A stretch of DNA of 64,000 bases from Prevotella sp. oral taxon 475 (GTDB taxonomy: Bacteria; Bacteroidota; Bacteroidia; Bacteroidales; Bacteroidaceae), in the NCBI RefSeq assembly GCF_018127805.1, contig NZ_CP072334.1, forward strand, positions 310,001 through 374,000, read 5' to 3'. The notes under the pieces are model-generated. The model made no database searches. It saw only the letters and a list, made by a program, of their open reading frames with translations, and had not been told where the DNA came from. Both the position numbers and the translations under genes were made by a program. Each line of letters begins with the position of its first letter. Within the stretch, counting starts at the first letter, position 1. This document shows positions 18,904-27,472 of this stretch, piece after piece.

Positions 18904-19608
18904 ATGGGCATCTTGTATATCGTCCCCACACCGGTGGGAAACATGGAGGACATGACCTTTCGCGCCATCAGAATATTGAAAGAGGCCGACGTGGTCTTGG
19001 CAGAAGATACCCGAACCTCGGGAATGCTCCTCAAACACTTCGATATCGAGAATCGACTGCTCTCCCATCACAAGTTCAACGAGCACGGAACAACCGCCCA
19101 TCTTGTGGAACGGCTGAAGGCAGGACAGACTTTGGCCCTGATAAGCGATGCCGGCACGCCCGGAATCAGCGATCCTGGCTTCTATTTGGCTCGCGAAGCC
19201 ATTGCTGCCGGCATTGAAGTGCAATGCCTACCCGGTGCAACGGCATGCATTCCGGCAGTGGTGGCCTCGGGAATGCCCTGCGACAGGTTCTGTTTCGAAG
19301 GCTTTCTGCCACAGAAAAAAGGGCGAAAGACACATCTCGAATCCCTTTGCAACGAGAGCCGGACGATGATTTTCTACGAGTCGCCCTACCGATTGGTCAA
19401 GACACTACGGCAATTGGCCGAGGTGTTGGGGGAAGACCGACAAGCATGCGTCTGCCGGGAGATTTCGAAAATGCACGAGCAATGCGTGCGAGGAAGCCTT
19501 GCCGAGGTGGCGGAACACTTCACCCAGACGGAGCCGCGAGGGGAAATCGTTATCGTTGTGGCAGGACATTCTCATAAAAAAGAAAAACGAACGAAAGGAG
19601 AACAATAA
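18904..19608 (+). CDS. rsmI: 16S rRNA 2'-O-methyltransferase RsmI (C1402)
   Basis: A 234-residue SAM-dependent methyltransferase of the tetrapyrrole-methylase fold. The start MGILYIVPTPVGNMEDMTFRA is typical, followed by AEDTRTSGMLLKHF, SDAGTPGISDPG and the EGFLPQKKGRK segment. The open frame extends upstream to 18619 but that part overlaps tdk and the promoter, so 18904 is used. Its stop overlaps the next start by one base (TAATG), so it is coupled to the lipoprotein gene. Confidence 0.95.
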   Translation: MGILYIVPTPVGNMEDMTFRAIRILKEADVVLAEDTRTSGMLLKHFDIENRLLSHHKFNEHGTTAHLVERLKAGQTLALISDAGTPGISDPGFYLAREAIAAGIEVQCLPGATACIPAVVASGMPCDRFCFEGFLPQKKGRKTHLESLCNESRTMIFYESPYRLVKTLRQLAEVLGEDRQACVCREISKMHEQCVRGSLAEVAEHFTQTEPRGEIVIVVAGHSHKKEKRTKGEQ

Positions 19609-20447
19609 TGAAAAAACTTTTTGTAGCTTGTCTGGCAGCGTTGGTTTTGGCCGGATGTAAACAGGGAAAAACCTCGAACGAGACGCCCGTGAGCGACTCG
19701 CTGCAACAGATTATCCAACAGCGAGACGACCAACTCAACGACATGATGGCCACCATGAACGAAATTCAAGAGGGATTCCGCCAAATCACCGAGGCCGAAA
19801 ACCATGTCAACATCGCCAAAGAGGGCGAGGGTGCCAACAAGTCGGAACAGATAAAAGAGAACATTAAGTTTATTGCGCAACGCATGGAGGAGAACCGCGC
19901 GTTGCTCAGAAAGTTGCGTGTGCAACTGGAAAAGAGTACCTTCAAGGGCGATCAACTCAGGAAAACGGTGGATAGACTGATGAAACAGTTGGACGAAAAA
20001 GACCAACAACTGCAACAACTGAGGGAAGAACTGGATGCCAAAGATATTCATATCTCTGAGCTCGACGAAACCATCAACCACCTCAACACCCGCGTTACCC
20101 GCCTGAAGACGGACAACTCGCAGAAGGAACAAACTATTAGCAACCAGGATAAACAGCTCAACACGGCGTGGTTTGTCTTCGGCACGAAGAGCGAACTCAA
20201 AGAACAACATATCCTTGAGAGCGGAAAAGTGTTGCAATCCAACTTCAATAAGAGCTATTTCACCAAAATCGACATCCGTGTGGATAAAGAAATTAAGCTC
20301 TACTCTAAGTCGGCAAAACTCCTGACGACGCATCCCGCAGGCAGTTATACCCTCACACAGGACGCTAACAAGCAGTATGTGTTGCAGATTACCAACCCGG
20401 AGATCTTTTGGAGCACCAGCAAGTACCTTGTTATCTTGGTGAAATAA
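19608..20447 (+). CDS. Coiled-coil lipoprotein, possible Cbp1-like adhesin
   Basis: A 279-residue lipoprotein with signal peptide and lipobox (VLAGC, Cys17). Residues about 30 to 185 are a long heptad-rich coiled coil (for example KQLDEKDQQLQQLREELDAKD). The C-terminal 90 residues form a compact beta-rich domain ending NPEIFWSTSKYLVILVK. Similar Bacteroidales proteins are, from memory, annotated as Cbp1-type collagen-binding adhesins; that link is tentative. It is co-transcribed with rsmI through a one-base overlap. Confidence 0.7.
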   Translation: MKKLFVACLAALVLAGCKQGKTSNETPVSDSLQQIIQQRDDQLNDMMATMNEIQEGFRQITEAENHVNIAKEGEGANKSEQIKENIKFIAQRMEENRALLRKLRVQLEKSTFKGDQLRKTVDRLMKQLDEKDQQLQQLREELDAKDIHISELDETINHLNTRVTRLKTDNSQKEQTISNQDKQLNTAWFVFGTKSELKEQHILESGKVLQSNFNKSYFTKIDIRVDKEIKLYSKSAKLLTTHPAGSYTLTQDANKQYVLQITNPEIFWSTSKYLVILVK

Positions 20448-20534
20448 ACTGCCTGGTGGTTTTTCTTCATCTTGCCGAATGAGGCGGAGGAAGTAGAAAA
20501 AGAGTCTCTTTGTCGGACTGCCATCTTGGAGAAA

Positions 20535-20578
20535 AGAAAAGCTCCCGAAAGTGTTTCAGCGCTTTCGGGAGCTTTTCT
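20535..20578. terminator. Bidirectional terminator
   Basis: A 17-bp stem: AGAAAAGCTCCCGAAAG (20535-20551) with its complement (20562-20578). It overlaps the stop codon of the leftward phosphatase gene and ends the rightward lipoprotein transcript. Confidence 0.8.
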
Positions 20579-21092
20579 AATGGTCGTCGAGCTCTAATTT
20601 GCGCACTTCGGCGTTGCCCATCTTCGGCACTTCGCTCATCGGAATGCCATAGAACACACTCTGAATGGCTTTGTTAATGATGCCATGCCCAACGGCAAGT
20701 ACGGTCTTTTCGGGATATTGCGCTTGGAGAAAATGGAGAAAATGGCGGGCGCGAGCCATGAGTTCGTCGATCGTTTCAACGTTGGCGGGAAAGGGTTTGC
20801 CTTTCAGGTCGGGGATAAAGGCACCGGTAAAGTCGCCCCAGTCGCGCTCGCGCAGTAAGGGGGTGGTGCGCACTTCTCGGCCGTGCCCGCGGGCAATGAT
20901 GAGACAGGTGTCGCTGGCTCGCCGCAAATCGCTGGCCACAAAAGCGTCGATGGGCTCGTTCCTCATCCTCTCGTGCAAGGCTTCGGCCTGCTGTATGCCC
21001 GTCTTATTCAAGGCTCCGGGCGTCTGTCCTTGCAGTATCTGGCTGGCATTGGCTACGGTTTCGCCGTGGCGAACTAAGTATAATGTCGTCAT
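20577..21092 (-). CDS. Histidine phosphatase family protein (phosphoglycerate-mutase like)
   Basis: A 171-residue enzyme of the histidine phosphatase superfamily. It begins MTTLYLVRHGETVANASQILQGQTPG, with the catalytic RHG and a second histidine in LAVGHGIINKAI. Members include cofactor-dependent mutases, alpha-ribazole phosphatase and sugar phosphatases; the substrate cannot be assigned. The start at 21092 is the family start; the longer frame to 21215 adds an unlike tail. Confidence 0.88.
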   Translation of the reverse strand: MTTLYLVRHGETVANASQILQGQTPGALNKTGIQQAEALHERMRNEPIDAFVASDLRRASDTCLIIARGHGREVRTTPLLRERDWGDFTGAFIPDLKGKPFPANVETIDELMARARHFLHFLQAQYPEKTVLAVGHGIINKAIQSVFYGIPMSEVPKMGNAEVRKLELDDH

Positions 21093-21229
21093 ATCATATA
21101 TAATAAGGTGAACCGACAGGTGGAAATCGCCAACCGAGAATGCAGACTCCGCACCCGGAAATGGAAGTTCGTAGGGGCTTGAGTCTTGGCGGATTGGCTT
21201 TGTTGAGTCCGACAAAAGTAGCCAAATTT

Positions 21230-21261
21230 ATTGCAGCAACAAAAGATAGTTTGTATTTTTG
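21230..21261 (+). promoter_or_regulatory. Promoter of the DUF308 gene
   Basis: ATTG (21230-21233), 20 bases, TATTTTTG (21254-21261). The start codon is 84 bases downstream. Confidence 0.6.
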
Positions 21262-21344
21262 TACCCCTATAGGCTGCTCGTTCGTCAGCAGAAATACGCT
21301 CGTTGTCTGCCGGGAAAGCCGTCTCTCTTATCCGAATAAATGAT

Positions 21345-21974
21345 ATGAAACAGATTCAAACCTCGTTCTTGCGTGCCCTTATCGCTGTGGTGGTGGGCGC
21401 ACTCCTTATTAAATATCGCCAGGAAATGGTGACCTGGCTCACCGTCTGCATCGGTGTGCTGTTCTTTCTCTCGGGGCTCATCTCGTGCATCGTCTACTTT
21501 GTGGGTCGAAAAGCCCCCGAGACGAGTGCGATAGACGAAGAGGGTCGCCCGCTTTCTTCCGCTCCTTCCATGTTTCCTATTGTGGGAATGGGTAGCTTGG
21601 TATTAGGTGCGGCATTGGCATTGTTCCCCGGTATGATTGAGAAATGGACGGTTTACATCTTCGGTGCTTTGCTTCTGCTCGGCGCAGTAGGCCAATATGT
21701 GTCGCTGGCCACTATCGTTAAGTTGGGTCGTTTGCATCCTATCTATTGGCTGATGCCCTCGGTTGTGTTTATTATCGGGCTCATCTCGATCTTCAAACCC
21801 GAGTGGATGGCTACGTCTCCGCTGTTCTTCATCGGGTGGACGATGATACTTTACGGTATCATCGAGTGCATTGATGCCTTTAAAATCATGAACCTCCGTC
21901 GTCGCATAGAAAAACTTTCGACCGAGAAACAGGCAGAAGAGACTGCAAAAGAAAGCGAGACAGACGGAGAATAA
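21345..21974 (+). CDS. HdeD/DUF308 family membrane protein
   Basis: A 209-residue inner-membrane protein with six hydrophobic segments arranged as repeated pairs (LIAVVVGALLIKYRQEMVTWLTVCIGVLFFLSG...). It matches DUF308, the family of the E. coli acid-resistance protein HdeD; the role here is unknown. The C-terminus is a charged tail (IEKLSTEKQAEETAKE). The start at 21345 is chosen because the upstream extension lacks a membrane-protein-like sequence. Confidence 0.8.
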   Translation: MKQIQTSFLRALIAVVVGALLIKYRQEMVTWLTVCIGVLFFLSGLISCIVYFVGRKAPETSAIDEEGRPLSSAPSMFPIVGMGSLVLGAALALFPGMIEKWTVYIFGALLLLGAVGQYVSLATIVKLGRLHPIYWLMPSVVFIIGLISIFKPEWMATSPLFFIGWTMILYGIIECIDAFKIMNLRRRIEKLSTEKQAEETAKESETDGE

Positions 21975-22097
21975 ACGGTCTTCCTGACGGCGAAGAGAGA
22001 TCGTGCAAACAGGAAAAGAATCTGGAACGGAGGTGTGTTCCGGGTATCTTGAAGACTGTTTGGATGACCAACGAGGAGGAAAGAACGAAGAAATAGA

Positions 22098-23363
22098 ATG
22101 AAGAAAGAAATAAAATACATCCTGTGTCTGCTGTTTGTGTGGTTCGCAATAGCACCCATGGTCGCGCAGATAGAGGAGGAAAAAACTGACGACGACGAAG
22201 AAACGCAGAACACAGACTCACTGTCGGTCGACACTTTGACGACAAACAGTGTGCTGCCTTGGCCTCAATCAGTGACGGTGGGGCTGCAACGGCTGCTCGA
22301 GAACGATATGTTCAAAACCTCACAGGTAGCTTTGATGGTGTATGATCTTGATGCCGACTCGGCCATCTTCCGCCTAAACGAACGCCAACTCATGCGTCCT
22401 GCCTCCACAATGAAGATTCTCACCGCTATAACAGCCATCGATCGGCTCGGCGGCTCTCATCAATTCAAAACCGAACTCTGCTATACGGGTAGCATAGAGA
22501 ACCATACGCTCACCGGAAATGTCTACTGTGTGGGTGGATTCGACCCGAGATTCAATACCGATGATATGAATGCGTTTGTCGAAAGCTTGCAAAAGATGGG
22601 GGTAGATACCCTCCGCGGCACTCTCTATGCAGACAAATCGATGAAAAACGCCGACCTCTTGGGTCGCGGTTGGTGCTGGGACGACGACAATCCGGTACTT
22701 TCTGCCTTGGTGTATGGTAGGAAAGATGTCTTTATGGACAGGCTGATCGCTTTGCTGCGTGGTGCTGGAATCGTGGTGGAAGCCGCCGTTTCTACGGGTC
22801 AACGCCCGCAAGATGCGATGTGTATCTGTACGCGTTTCCACACGATGGACCAGATTCTGATGCGAATGATGAAAGAAAGCGACAACCTTTATGCTGAAGC
22901 CATGTTCTATCAAATTGCCGCTTCAACGGGCAATCAGCCTGCAACGGCCGGTCATGCAGCCGCCGTTGTGAAGAAGTTGATTGGGAAAATAGGACTCAAT
23001 CCTGCGGGTTATCGCATCGCAGACGGCTCCGGTTTGTCGCTCTACAATTATCTTTCGGCCGAGCTCGAAGTGCTCATGCTGCGTTATGCTTTCCGTAATG
23101 CCAATGTGTTTCTTCATTTACAGCCTTCTCTTCCCATCGCGGGTGAAGACGGAACGCTTAGGAATCGTATGCACGGAGCTTTCACTCGAGGAAACGTTCG
23201 GGCCAAAACGGGAACGCTCACCGGTGTCTATAGCTTGGCGGGTTATTGTCAAGCGGCTAACGGACATCGTCTTTGCTTTGCCATTCTCAATCAAGGCGTG
23301 ATGCATGGGAAGAATGCCCGCCGTTTTCAAGATCAGGTATGCAGAGTGTTAACAGGGCCTTGA
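22098..23363 (+). CDS. dacB: D-alanyl-D-alanine carboxypeptidase/endopeptidase (PBP4 type)
   Basis: A 421-residue periplasmic penicillin-binding protein (class C, S13 peptidase) that trims or opens peptidoglycan cross-links. It has a signal peptide (1 to about 24, ending MVAQ), an acidic linker, and the three active-site motifs: S103-T-M-K106, SDN in MMKESDNLYAE, and KTG in RAKTGTLTGVYS. The family usually carries an inserted domain between the first two motifs, consistent with the spacing here. Confidence 0.93.
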   Translation: MKKEIKYILCLLFVWFAIAPMVAQIEEEKTDDDEETQNTDSLSVDTLTTNSVLPWPQSVTVGLQRLLENDMFKTSQVALMVYDLDADSAIFRLNERQLMRPASTMKILTAITAIDRLGGSHQFKTELCYTGSIENHTLTGNVYCVGGFDPRFNTDDMNAFVESLQKMGVDTLRGTLYADKSMKNADLLGRGWCWDDDNPVLSALVYGRKDVFMDRLIALLRGAGIVVEAAVSTGQRPQDAMCICTRFHTMDQILMRMMKESDNLYAEAMFYQIAASTGNQPATAGHAAAVVKKLIGKIGLNPAGYRIADGSGLSLYNYLSAELEVLMLRYAFRNANVFLHLQPSLPIAGEDGTLRNRMHGAFTRGNVRAKTGTLTGVYSLAGYCQAANGHRLCFAILNQGVMHGKNARRFQDQVCRVLTGP

Positions 23364-23465
23364 AGCATCCATTCTGCACCTGAACGTCTTGCATCAAGTC
23401 CCATTCTACTCACCAAACATCCATCATCCATCACCGATTCCTAAATATTCAGAGAACAGTTGTCT

Positions 23466-24632
23466 ATGAATTCAATCAAAAACTATGTTGAAGAGTTGAT
23501 TCAACTCTGTGGAATCACCGGTCATTCGGTGCCCGTTGTTCGGCATCTTCTGCTTGTTCTGATTGCCATCTTTCTGGCTTGGGCGGCAGGAGTTTTGTGT
23601 AGACGCATCCTATTGCCGCTGATTCACAAACTCACCAGTACCACTCGCAACTCCTGGGACGAGGCGTTGCTCAGCGATAACGTATTGCAGACAGCCTGTA
23701 GAATCGTTCCTGCCATTGTCATTGCCCAACTGCTGCCGATGGTTTTCTATCAGCACCCCGTTGCTCGCAAAGTTCTCGAACGATTGACAGACATCTATAT
23801 CGTCATCATGTCGGTGAGACTCTTCATCGCATTGCTCAATTCGCTCACCCAATTAGAGCTTTCCCACAGTGCGTCTGTTCGTCAATACATCAAGACTTTC
23901 TGCGGAGTGGTGAAGATTATCGCCATCTTTGTGGCTGTGATCATTGTCACTTCGATTCTCTTTGGCAAAAATCCCATGTCGCTGATTGCCGGACTTGGGG
24001 CTACGTCGGCCATTCTGATGTTGGTCTTTAAAGACACGATCGAAGGATTGGTGGCCGGCATTCGGCTCACCAGCAACGACATGGTGAAGAAAGGAGACTG
24101 GATTACCGTACCCTCGACCACCGCCGATGGCATTGTGGAAGAAATCACTTTGACCACCGTAAAGGTGCGAAACTTCGACAATACCACCGTTACTGTGCCA
24201 CCGCTTACCCTGGTAAACGGTTCTTTTCAGAACTGGAAAAGCATGCAACGAGGGGCTGGTCGACGAGTGAAACGATTGATATACATTGACTTTAGAAGTG
24301 TTAAAGTGGCCGACGAGGCCTTGAAAGCATCGCTCATCGCCGGGCATTTCTTCACCCCAGAAGAGCTGAAGGGCGAACAGATCAACACTGCTCTCTTCCG
24401 GATTTTCATTGAAAAATGGCTCATCAGTCGGCCTGATGTGAATGAAAAGATGACGATTTTGGTGCGCCAAGTCGAGGCCACGCAATGCGGATTACCGTTA
24501 GAGGTGCAGTTTTTCGTCCGTAACGACAAGAACATTCACTACGAACACACCCTGGCCGACATCATCGAGCACATCTATGCCTACACTTCCGCCTTTGGAT
24601 TGACCCTCTATCAGCAATATCCCGAACAATAA
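23466..24632 (+). CDS. Mechanosensitive ion channel, MscS family
   Basis: A 388-residue membrane protein with about four or five hydrophobic segments, then the MscS pore and beta domain: PMSLIAGLGATSAILMLVFKDTIEGLVAGIRL and KKGDWITVPSTTADGIVEEI. The additional N-terminal helices and the insert resemble the YbdG/YnaI branch. It likely releases solutes under osmotic downshock. The start is ATG at 23466; a TTG two codons upstream is less likely. It is followed after 13 bases by the TPR gene, so they are co-transcribed. Confidence 0.88.
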   Translation: MNSIKNYVEELIQLCGITGHSVPVVRHLLLVLIAIFLAWAAGVLCRRILLPLIHKLTSTTRNSWDEALLSDNVLQTACRIVPAIVIAQLLPMVFYQHPVARKVLERLTDIYIVIMSVRLFIALLNSLTQLELSHSASVRQYIKTFCGVVKIIAIFVAVIIVTSILFGKNPMSLIAGLGATSAILMLVFKDTIEGLVAGIRLTSNDMVKKGDWITVPSTTADGIVEEITLTTVKVRNFDNTTVTVPPLTLVNGSFQNWKSMQRGAGRRVKRLIYIDFRSVKVADEALKASLIAGHFFTPEELKGEQINTALFRIFIEKWLISRPDVNEKMTILVRQVEATQCGLPLEVQFFVRNDKNIHYEHTLADIIEHIYAYTSAFGLTLYQQYPEQ

Positions 24633-24645
24633 ACATACTCAAGAA

Positions 24646-25845
24646 ATGAAGACCATCCTCACCCTTATTCTCCTTTTTGCGGGTCTTTTGCCCATCAAAG
24701 CGCAGACTTCACCCGCCGAACTGCATCGGCAAGACAGTGTAGCCAAAGCCCTGTTTGTGGCCGATCGGTTCGACGATGCTGCCGAAGCGTATCAGAAATA
24801 TGCAGCCTTACTTCAGAAAGAGAAAGGAGAGAGCGACTCGACCCACCTCAACAGTCTTGTGATGTTGGGCAAATGCTATTTCAGAAGCAAGCGATTCAGC
24901 AAGGCCATAGAGACTGCGCAGCGCGTTGCAGACATCTATGGCAAGCAAGTGAGCAACAAAGACAAGCGCTATGCCTGGTATATCGACAACCTGGCCTTGT
25001 ATCAAGCCTCCGCAGGAAAGGCCGAAGAGGCTTTGAAAAACAGCCAAACGGCTCTGCAAATATACGAACCGCTCTACGTTCACGACCGAGACATGGCTAC
25101 GATTCTGCTTCATGTAGCTGAAAACTCGCATGTTCTGGGCGACCATGCTGCGGCTGTGAAACACGAATTGCGAGCACTCGCCATCTTCAAAGAGCTGTAT
25201 GGCGAGCATTCCGACGAATATATCGATGAGGCTCCCTACCTGAAAAAATACTACGAGGCCAACAACGAGCAACAGAAGGCCGACAAATGGGGCGAACGGA
25301 TAGAAGAATTGAAAAAGGAAAAGGATGAAGGCGTGGGCGACTTACCCGAACCTATGGAGTTCAAAACCGTAGAAGAATGCCGTCAACATGCCCAAGATGC
25401 CCTCAGATGTTGTGAGTTTTACCTGAATCATCGCTTCACGGCCAAAGACATCGAAGCCGCCGCACGTTACATCGACTCTTGGTCTCGGGTCACGGATATG
25501 GTACACATTGTCTTCAGTAAAAACGAAATCAAGCTATGCAACGACGACAAATCCTTCCCCTATTGCATTAGTTTCCGGGCGGGATGTTCGCAATATGCCA
25601 TCGAGAACGGTCAAGCCGACTTCACGCTCGACATGTTTATCCATGCCATGGTGGCCGTTTTAAATCACTATCTCAACAACAAAGACCTTACCGGAGAGGT
25701 TTCTTACCTCGAGAAATACGTCAAACTCTACAAGAAAGATGAGGAGAAGATGTACGACTTGTTGAAGAAAAATTTCCTGGGAACGCTGACCACCGAGATG
25801 ACAGAACGCATCAAAGCCGGCGAAACGGTGAAAGTGAAGAAGTAG
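24646..25845 (+). CDS. Exported TPR-repeat protein
   Basis: A 399-residue protein with a signal peptide (MKTILTLILLFAGLLPIKAQ) and three or so tetratricopeptide-like repeats in residues 30 to 215 (for example LGKCYFRSKRFSKAIETAQRVADIYGK). The second half is a different conserved domain with FPYCISFRAGCSQYAIENGQ. TPR regions bind partner proteins; none is identifiable. It lies between the MscS gene and mutY in a tight rightward run. Confidence 0.65.
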   Translation: MKTILTLILLFAGLLPIKAQTSPAELHRQDSVAKALFVADRFDDAAEAYQKYAALLQKEKGESDSTHLNSLVMLGKCYFRSKRFSKAIETAQRVADIYGKQVSNKDKRYAWYIDNLALYQASAGKAEEALKNSQTALQIYEPLYVHDRDMATILLHVAENSHVLGDHAAAVKHELRALAIFKELYGEHSDEYIDEAPYLKKYYEANNEQQKADKWGERIEELKKEKDEGVGDLPEPMEFKTVEECRQHAQDALRCCEFYLNHRFTAKDIEAAARYIDSWSRVTDMVHIVFSKNEIKLCNDDKSFPYCISFRAGCSQYAIENGQADFTLDMFIHAMVAVLNHYLNNKDLTGEVSYLEKYVKLYKKDEEKMYDLLKKNFLGTLTTEMTERIKAGETVKVKK

Positions 25846-25856
25846 AACTTGCCGAT

Positions 25857-27077
25857 TTGGAAACAGCTCATCCCTCTTTTTCTGCAACCCTTCTTCGTTG
25901 GTTCGACCTCAACGGGCGCGATTTGCCTTGGCGGAACACCAAAGACCCGTATGCCATTTGGCTCAGTGAGGTGATCTTACAACAGACTCGCATCAACCAA
26001 GGCATGGATTACTGGTTGCGATTCATGCAACGCTATCCGCGTGTCGACGATTTAGCCGCAGCCACCGAAGACGAAGTGTTGCGCCTTTGGCAAGGATTGG
26101 GCTACTACAGCAGGGCTCGAAACCTGCACGCCGCTGCTCGACAGATTGCCCATCGAGGTTCTTTTCCCGACACTTTTCAGGAAATCAGACAGCTCAAAGG
26201 GGTGGGCGACTACACCGCCGCTGCCGTTGCCTCCATTGCTTTCCATCGTCCCGTGGCCGTAGTCGATGGCAATGTCTATCGCGTTCTTTCCCGTTACTTC
26301 GGCATTTTCACACCCATCAATTCCACCGAAGGCAAGAAAGAGTTTGCCGCCTTGGCCCAATCGCTGCTCCCTCCTCAAACTCCGGACCGCTACAACGAGG
26401 CTTTGATGGACTTCGGAGCCCTGCAATGCAAACCTGTTACAGCTGCTAAGGCTTCCTCCCAAACACGCTCTAACATAGGGGAAACCCTCCAACCCGATTT
26501 ATTTTCTCCCTCTCCAGCAGCCGACCATTCTGTCTCTGCAGCCCGCCTACTGTCGTCGGCGGCCCCATCGTTCTGTGCCCAATGTCCGCTTGGCGAGGGG
26601 TGTGTGGCCTATCGCGAAGGATGGGTGGCGCAGTTGCCCGTCAAACTGAAGAAGACGAAGGTGAAGACGCGCCGCATGACCTATCTCTACATCCGATGTA
26701 AGGGCCATATCGCCCTGCGCCGACGTGGCTCCGGCGACATTTGGCAAGGCCTTTGGGAACCTGTTCTCTACAAAGATGTGGAGGACAAATCTACTCCCGC
26801 GCATGCCGCGCAGAGAAAAGAGACGCCGCTCGAGATGGAAACGAGCATCGCTCCCTCTCTTGCCGCTCTTCCTTTTCAAACCATCGAGGCGACTTCTCGT
26901 TGCGTGTCGCTCCGACATGTTCTCACCCACCGCATCCTTCTGGCCGACTTCTATACTTGGGACACCGACGTTCGTCCTGCGCTTCCTCCCGAATATATTT
27001 GGATTCGGGAAGAAGACATCGACCAATATGCCATCCCCCGCCTCGTAGAGTTATTTTTAGAAGCGGTGTCTCAATAG
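25857..27077 (+). CDS. mutY: Adenine DNA glycosylase with enlarged iron-sulfur loop
   Basis: A 406-residue base-excision repair enzyme that removes A opposite 8-oxoG. It has EVILQQTR (catalytic Glu), the helix-hairpin-helix LKGVGDYTAAAVAS, the VDGNVYRVLSR region (catalytic Asp) and a C-terminal NUDIX-like domain. The 4Fe-4S ligands are C191, C240, C243 and C249: C-X48-C-X2-C-X5-C instead of the usual C-X6-C-X2-C-X5-C. About 42 extra, Ser/Ala-rich residues are inserted without frameshift. The only plausible start is TTG at 25857, 11 bases after the preceding stop. Confidence 0.93.
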   Translation: METAHPSFSATLLRWFDLNGRDLPWRNTKDPYAIWLSEVILQQTRINQGMDYWLRFMQRYPRVDDLAAATEDEVLRLWQGLGYYSRARNLHAAARQIAHRGSFPDTFQEIRQLKGVGDYTAAAVASIAFHRPVAVVDGNVYRVLSRYFGIFTPINSTEGKKEFAALAQSLLPPQTPDRYNEALMDFGALQCKPVTAAKASSQTRSNIGETLQPDLFSPSPAADHSVSAARLLSSAAPSFCAQCPLGEGCVAYREGWVAQLPVKLKKTKVKTRRMTYLYIRCKGHIALRRRGSGDIWQGLWEPVLYKDVEDKSTPAHAAQRKETPLEMETSIAPSLAALPFQTIEATSRCVSLRHVLTHRILLADFYTWDTDVRPALPPEYIWIREEDIDQYAIPRLVELFLEAVSQ

Positions 27078-27118
27078 CGTTTCTCCATTCCTCTTCCCTT
27101 TTTTTGCTTCCGTATCCT

Positions 27119-27139
27119 AAGCCTTGCAATCCAAGGCTT
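27119..27139 (+). terminator. Short hairpin after mutY
   Basis: AAGCCTTG (27119-27126) pairs with CAAGGCTT (27132-27139). It is short and has no immediate T run, so it is a weak terminator candidate. A related TAAGCCTTG text precedes locus 1 at about 8970. Confidence 0.4.
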
Positions 27140-27149
27140 TACATCTCGT

Positions 27150-27240
27150 TTTGCAAAAGCTAAGCTTTTGCATGCCATTTTCTTAGCTTTCGCACGCCCA
27201 TCTCTTAGCTTTCGTCGTGCGTTTTCTTAGCTTTTGCAAA
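27150..27240. repeat. 22-bp-period GCTAAG array, locus 4 (4 units)
   Basis: TTAGC at 27183, 27205 and 27227 (22 apart), preceded by a palindromic unit TGCAAAAGCTAAGCTTTTGCA-like at 27152-27171. The GAGATGGG variant is internal here, on the minus strand. Confidence 0.9.
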
Positions 27241-27303
27241 ATGAGGAAGGAGAGATGGCCGGTAGGCCAGGGATGGAACGAGAGACAAAGGGGGAGAAAA
27301 GCT

Positions 27304-27336
27304 GAGAGGGATGCTTCATCACGAAGCATCCCTCTC
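27304..27336. terminator. Terminator of the FGG-rich protein gene or mutY
   Basis: A 14-bp perfect stem (GAGAGGGATGCTTC, 27304-27317) with a 5-base loop and complement at 27323-27336, followed by a T-rich run on the plus strand. Confidence 0.7.
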
Positions 27337-27472
27337 GGTGTTATCCTAACACTCTTTTTCTCGTTGTTACCTGAATCATCTTTGTGTCATCTTTTTATTA
27401 TTCATTTATACATACTACAATACCTAAAACAATTGATCGGTTATTGATATTTTTCTTTTTCTGTCTGTCCTT

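Larger units (their letters stand above)
27078..27472. other. Convergent gap with two terminators and repeat locus 4
   Basis: Between mutY and the FGG-rich protein gene: hairpin at 27119-27139, GCTAAG array at 27150-27240, hairpin at 27304-27336. No gene is seen. Confidence 0.65.

Noticed and set aside
26427..26605. A frameshift or assembly error in mutY
   Set aside because: The reading frame is continuous and both sides of the insert keep correct cluster cysteines and downstream domain.
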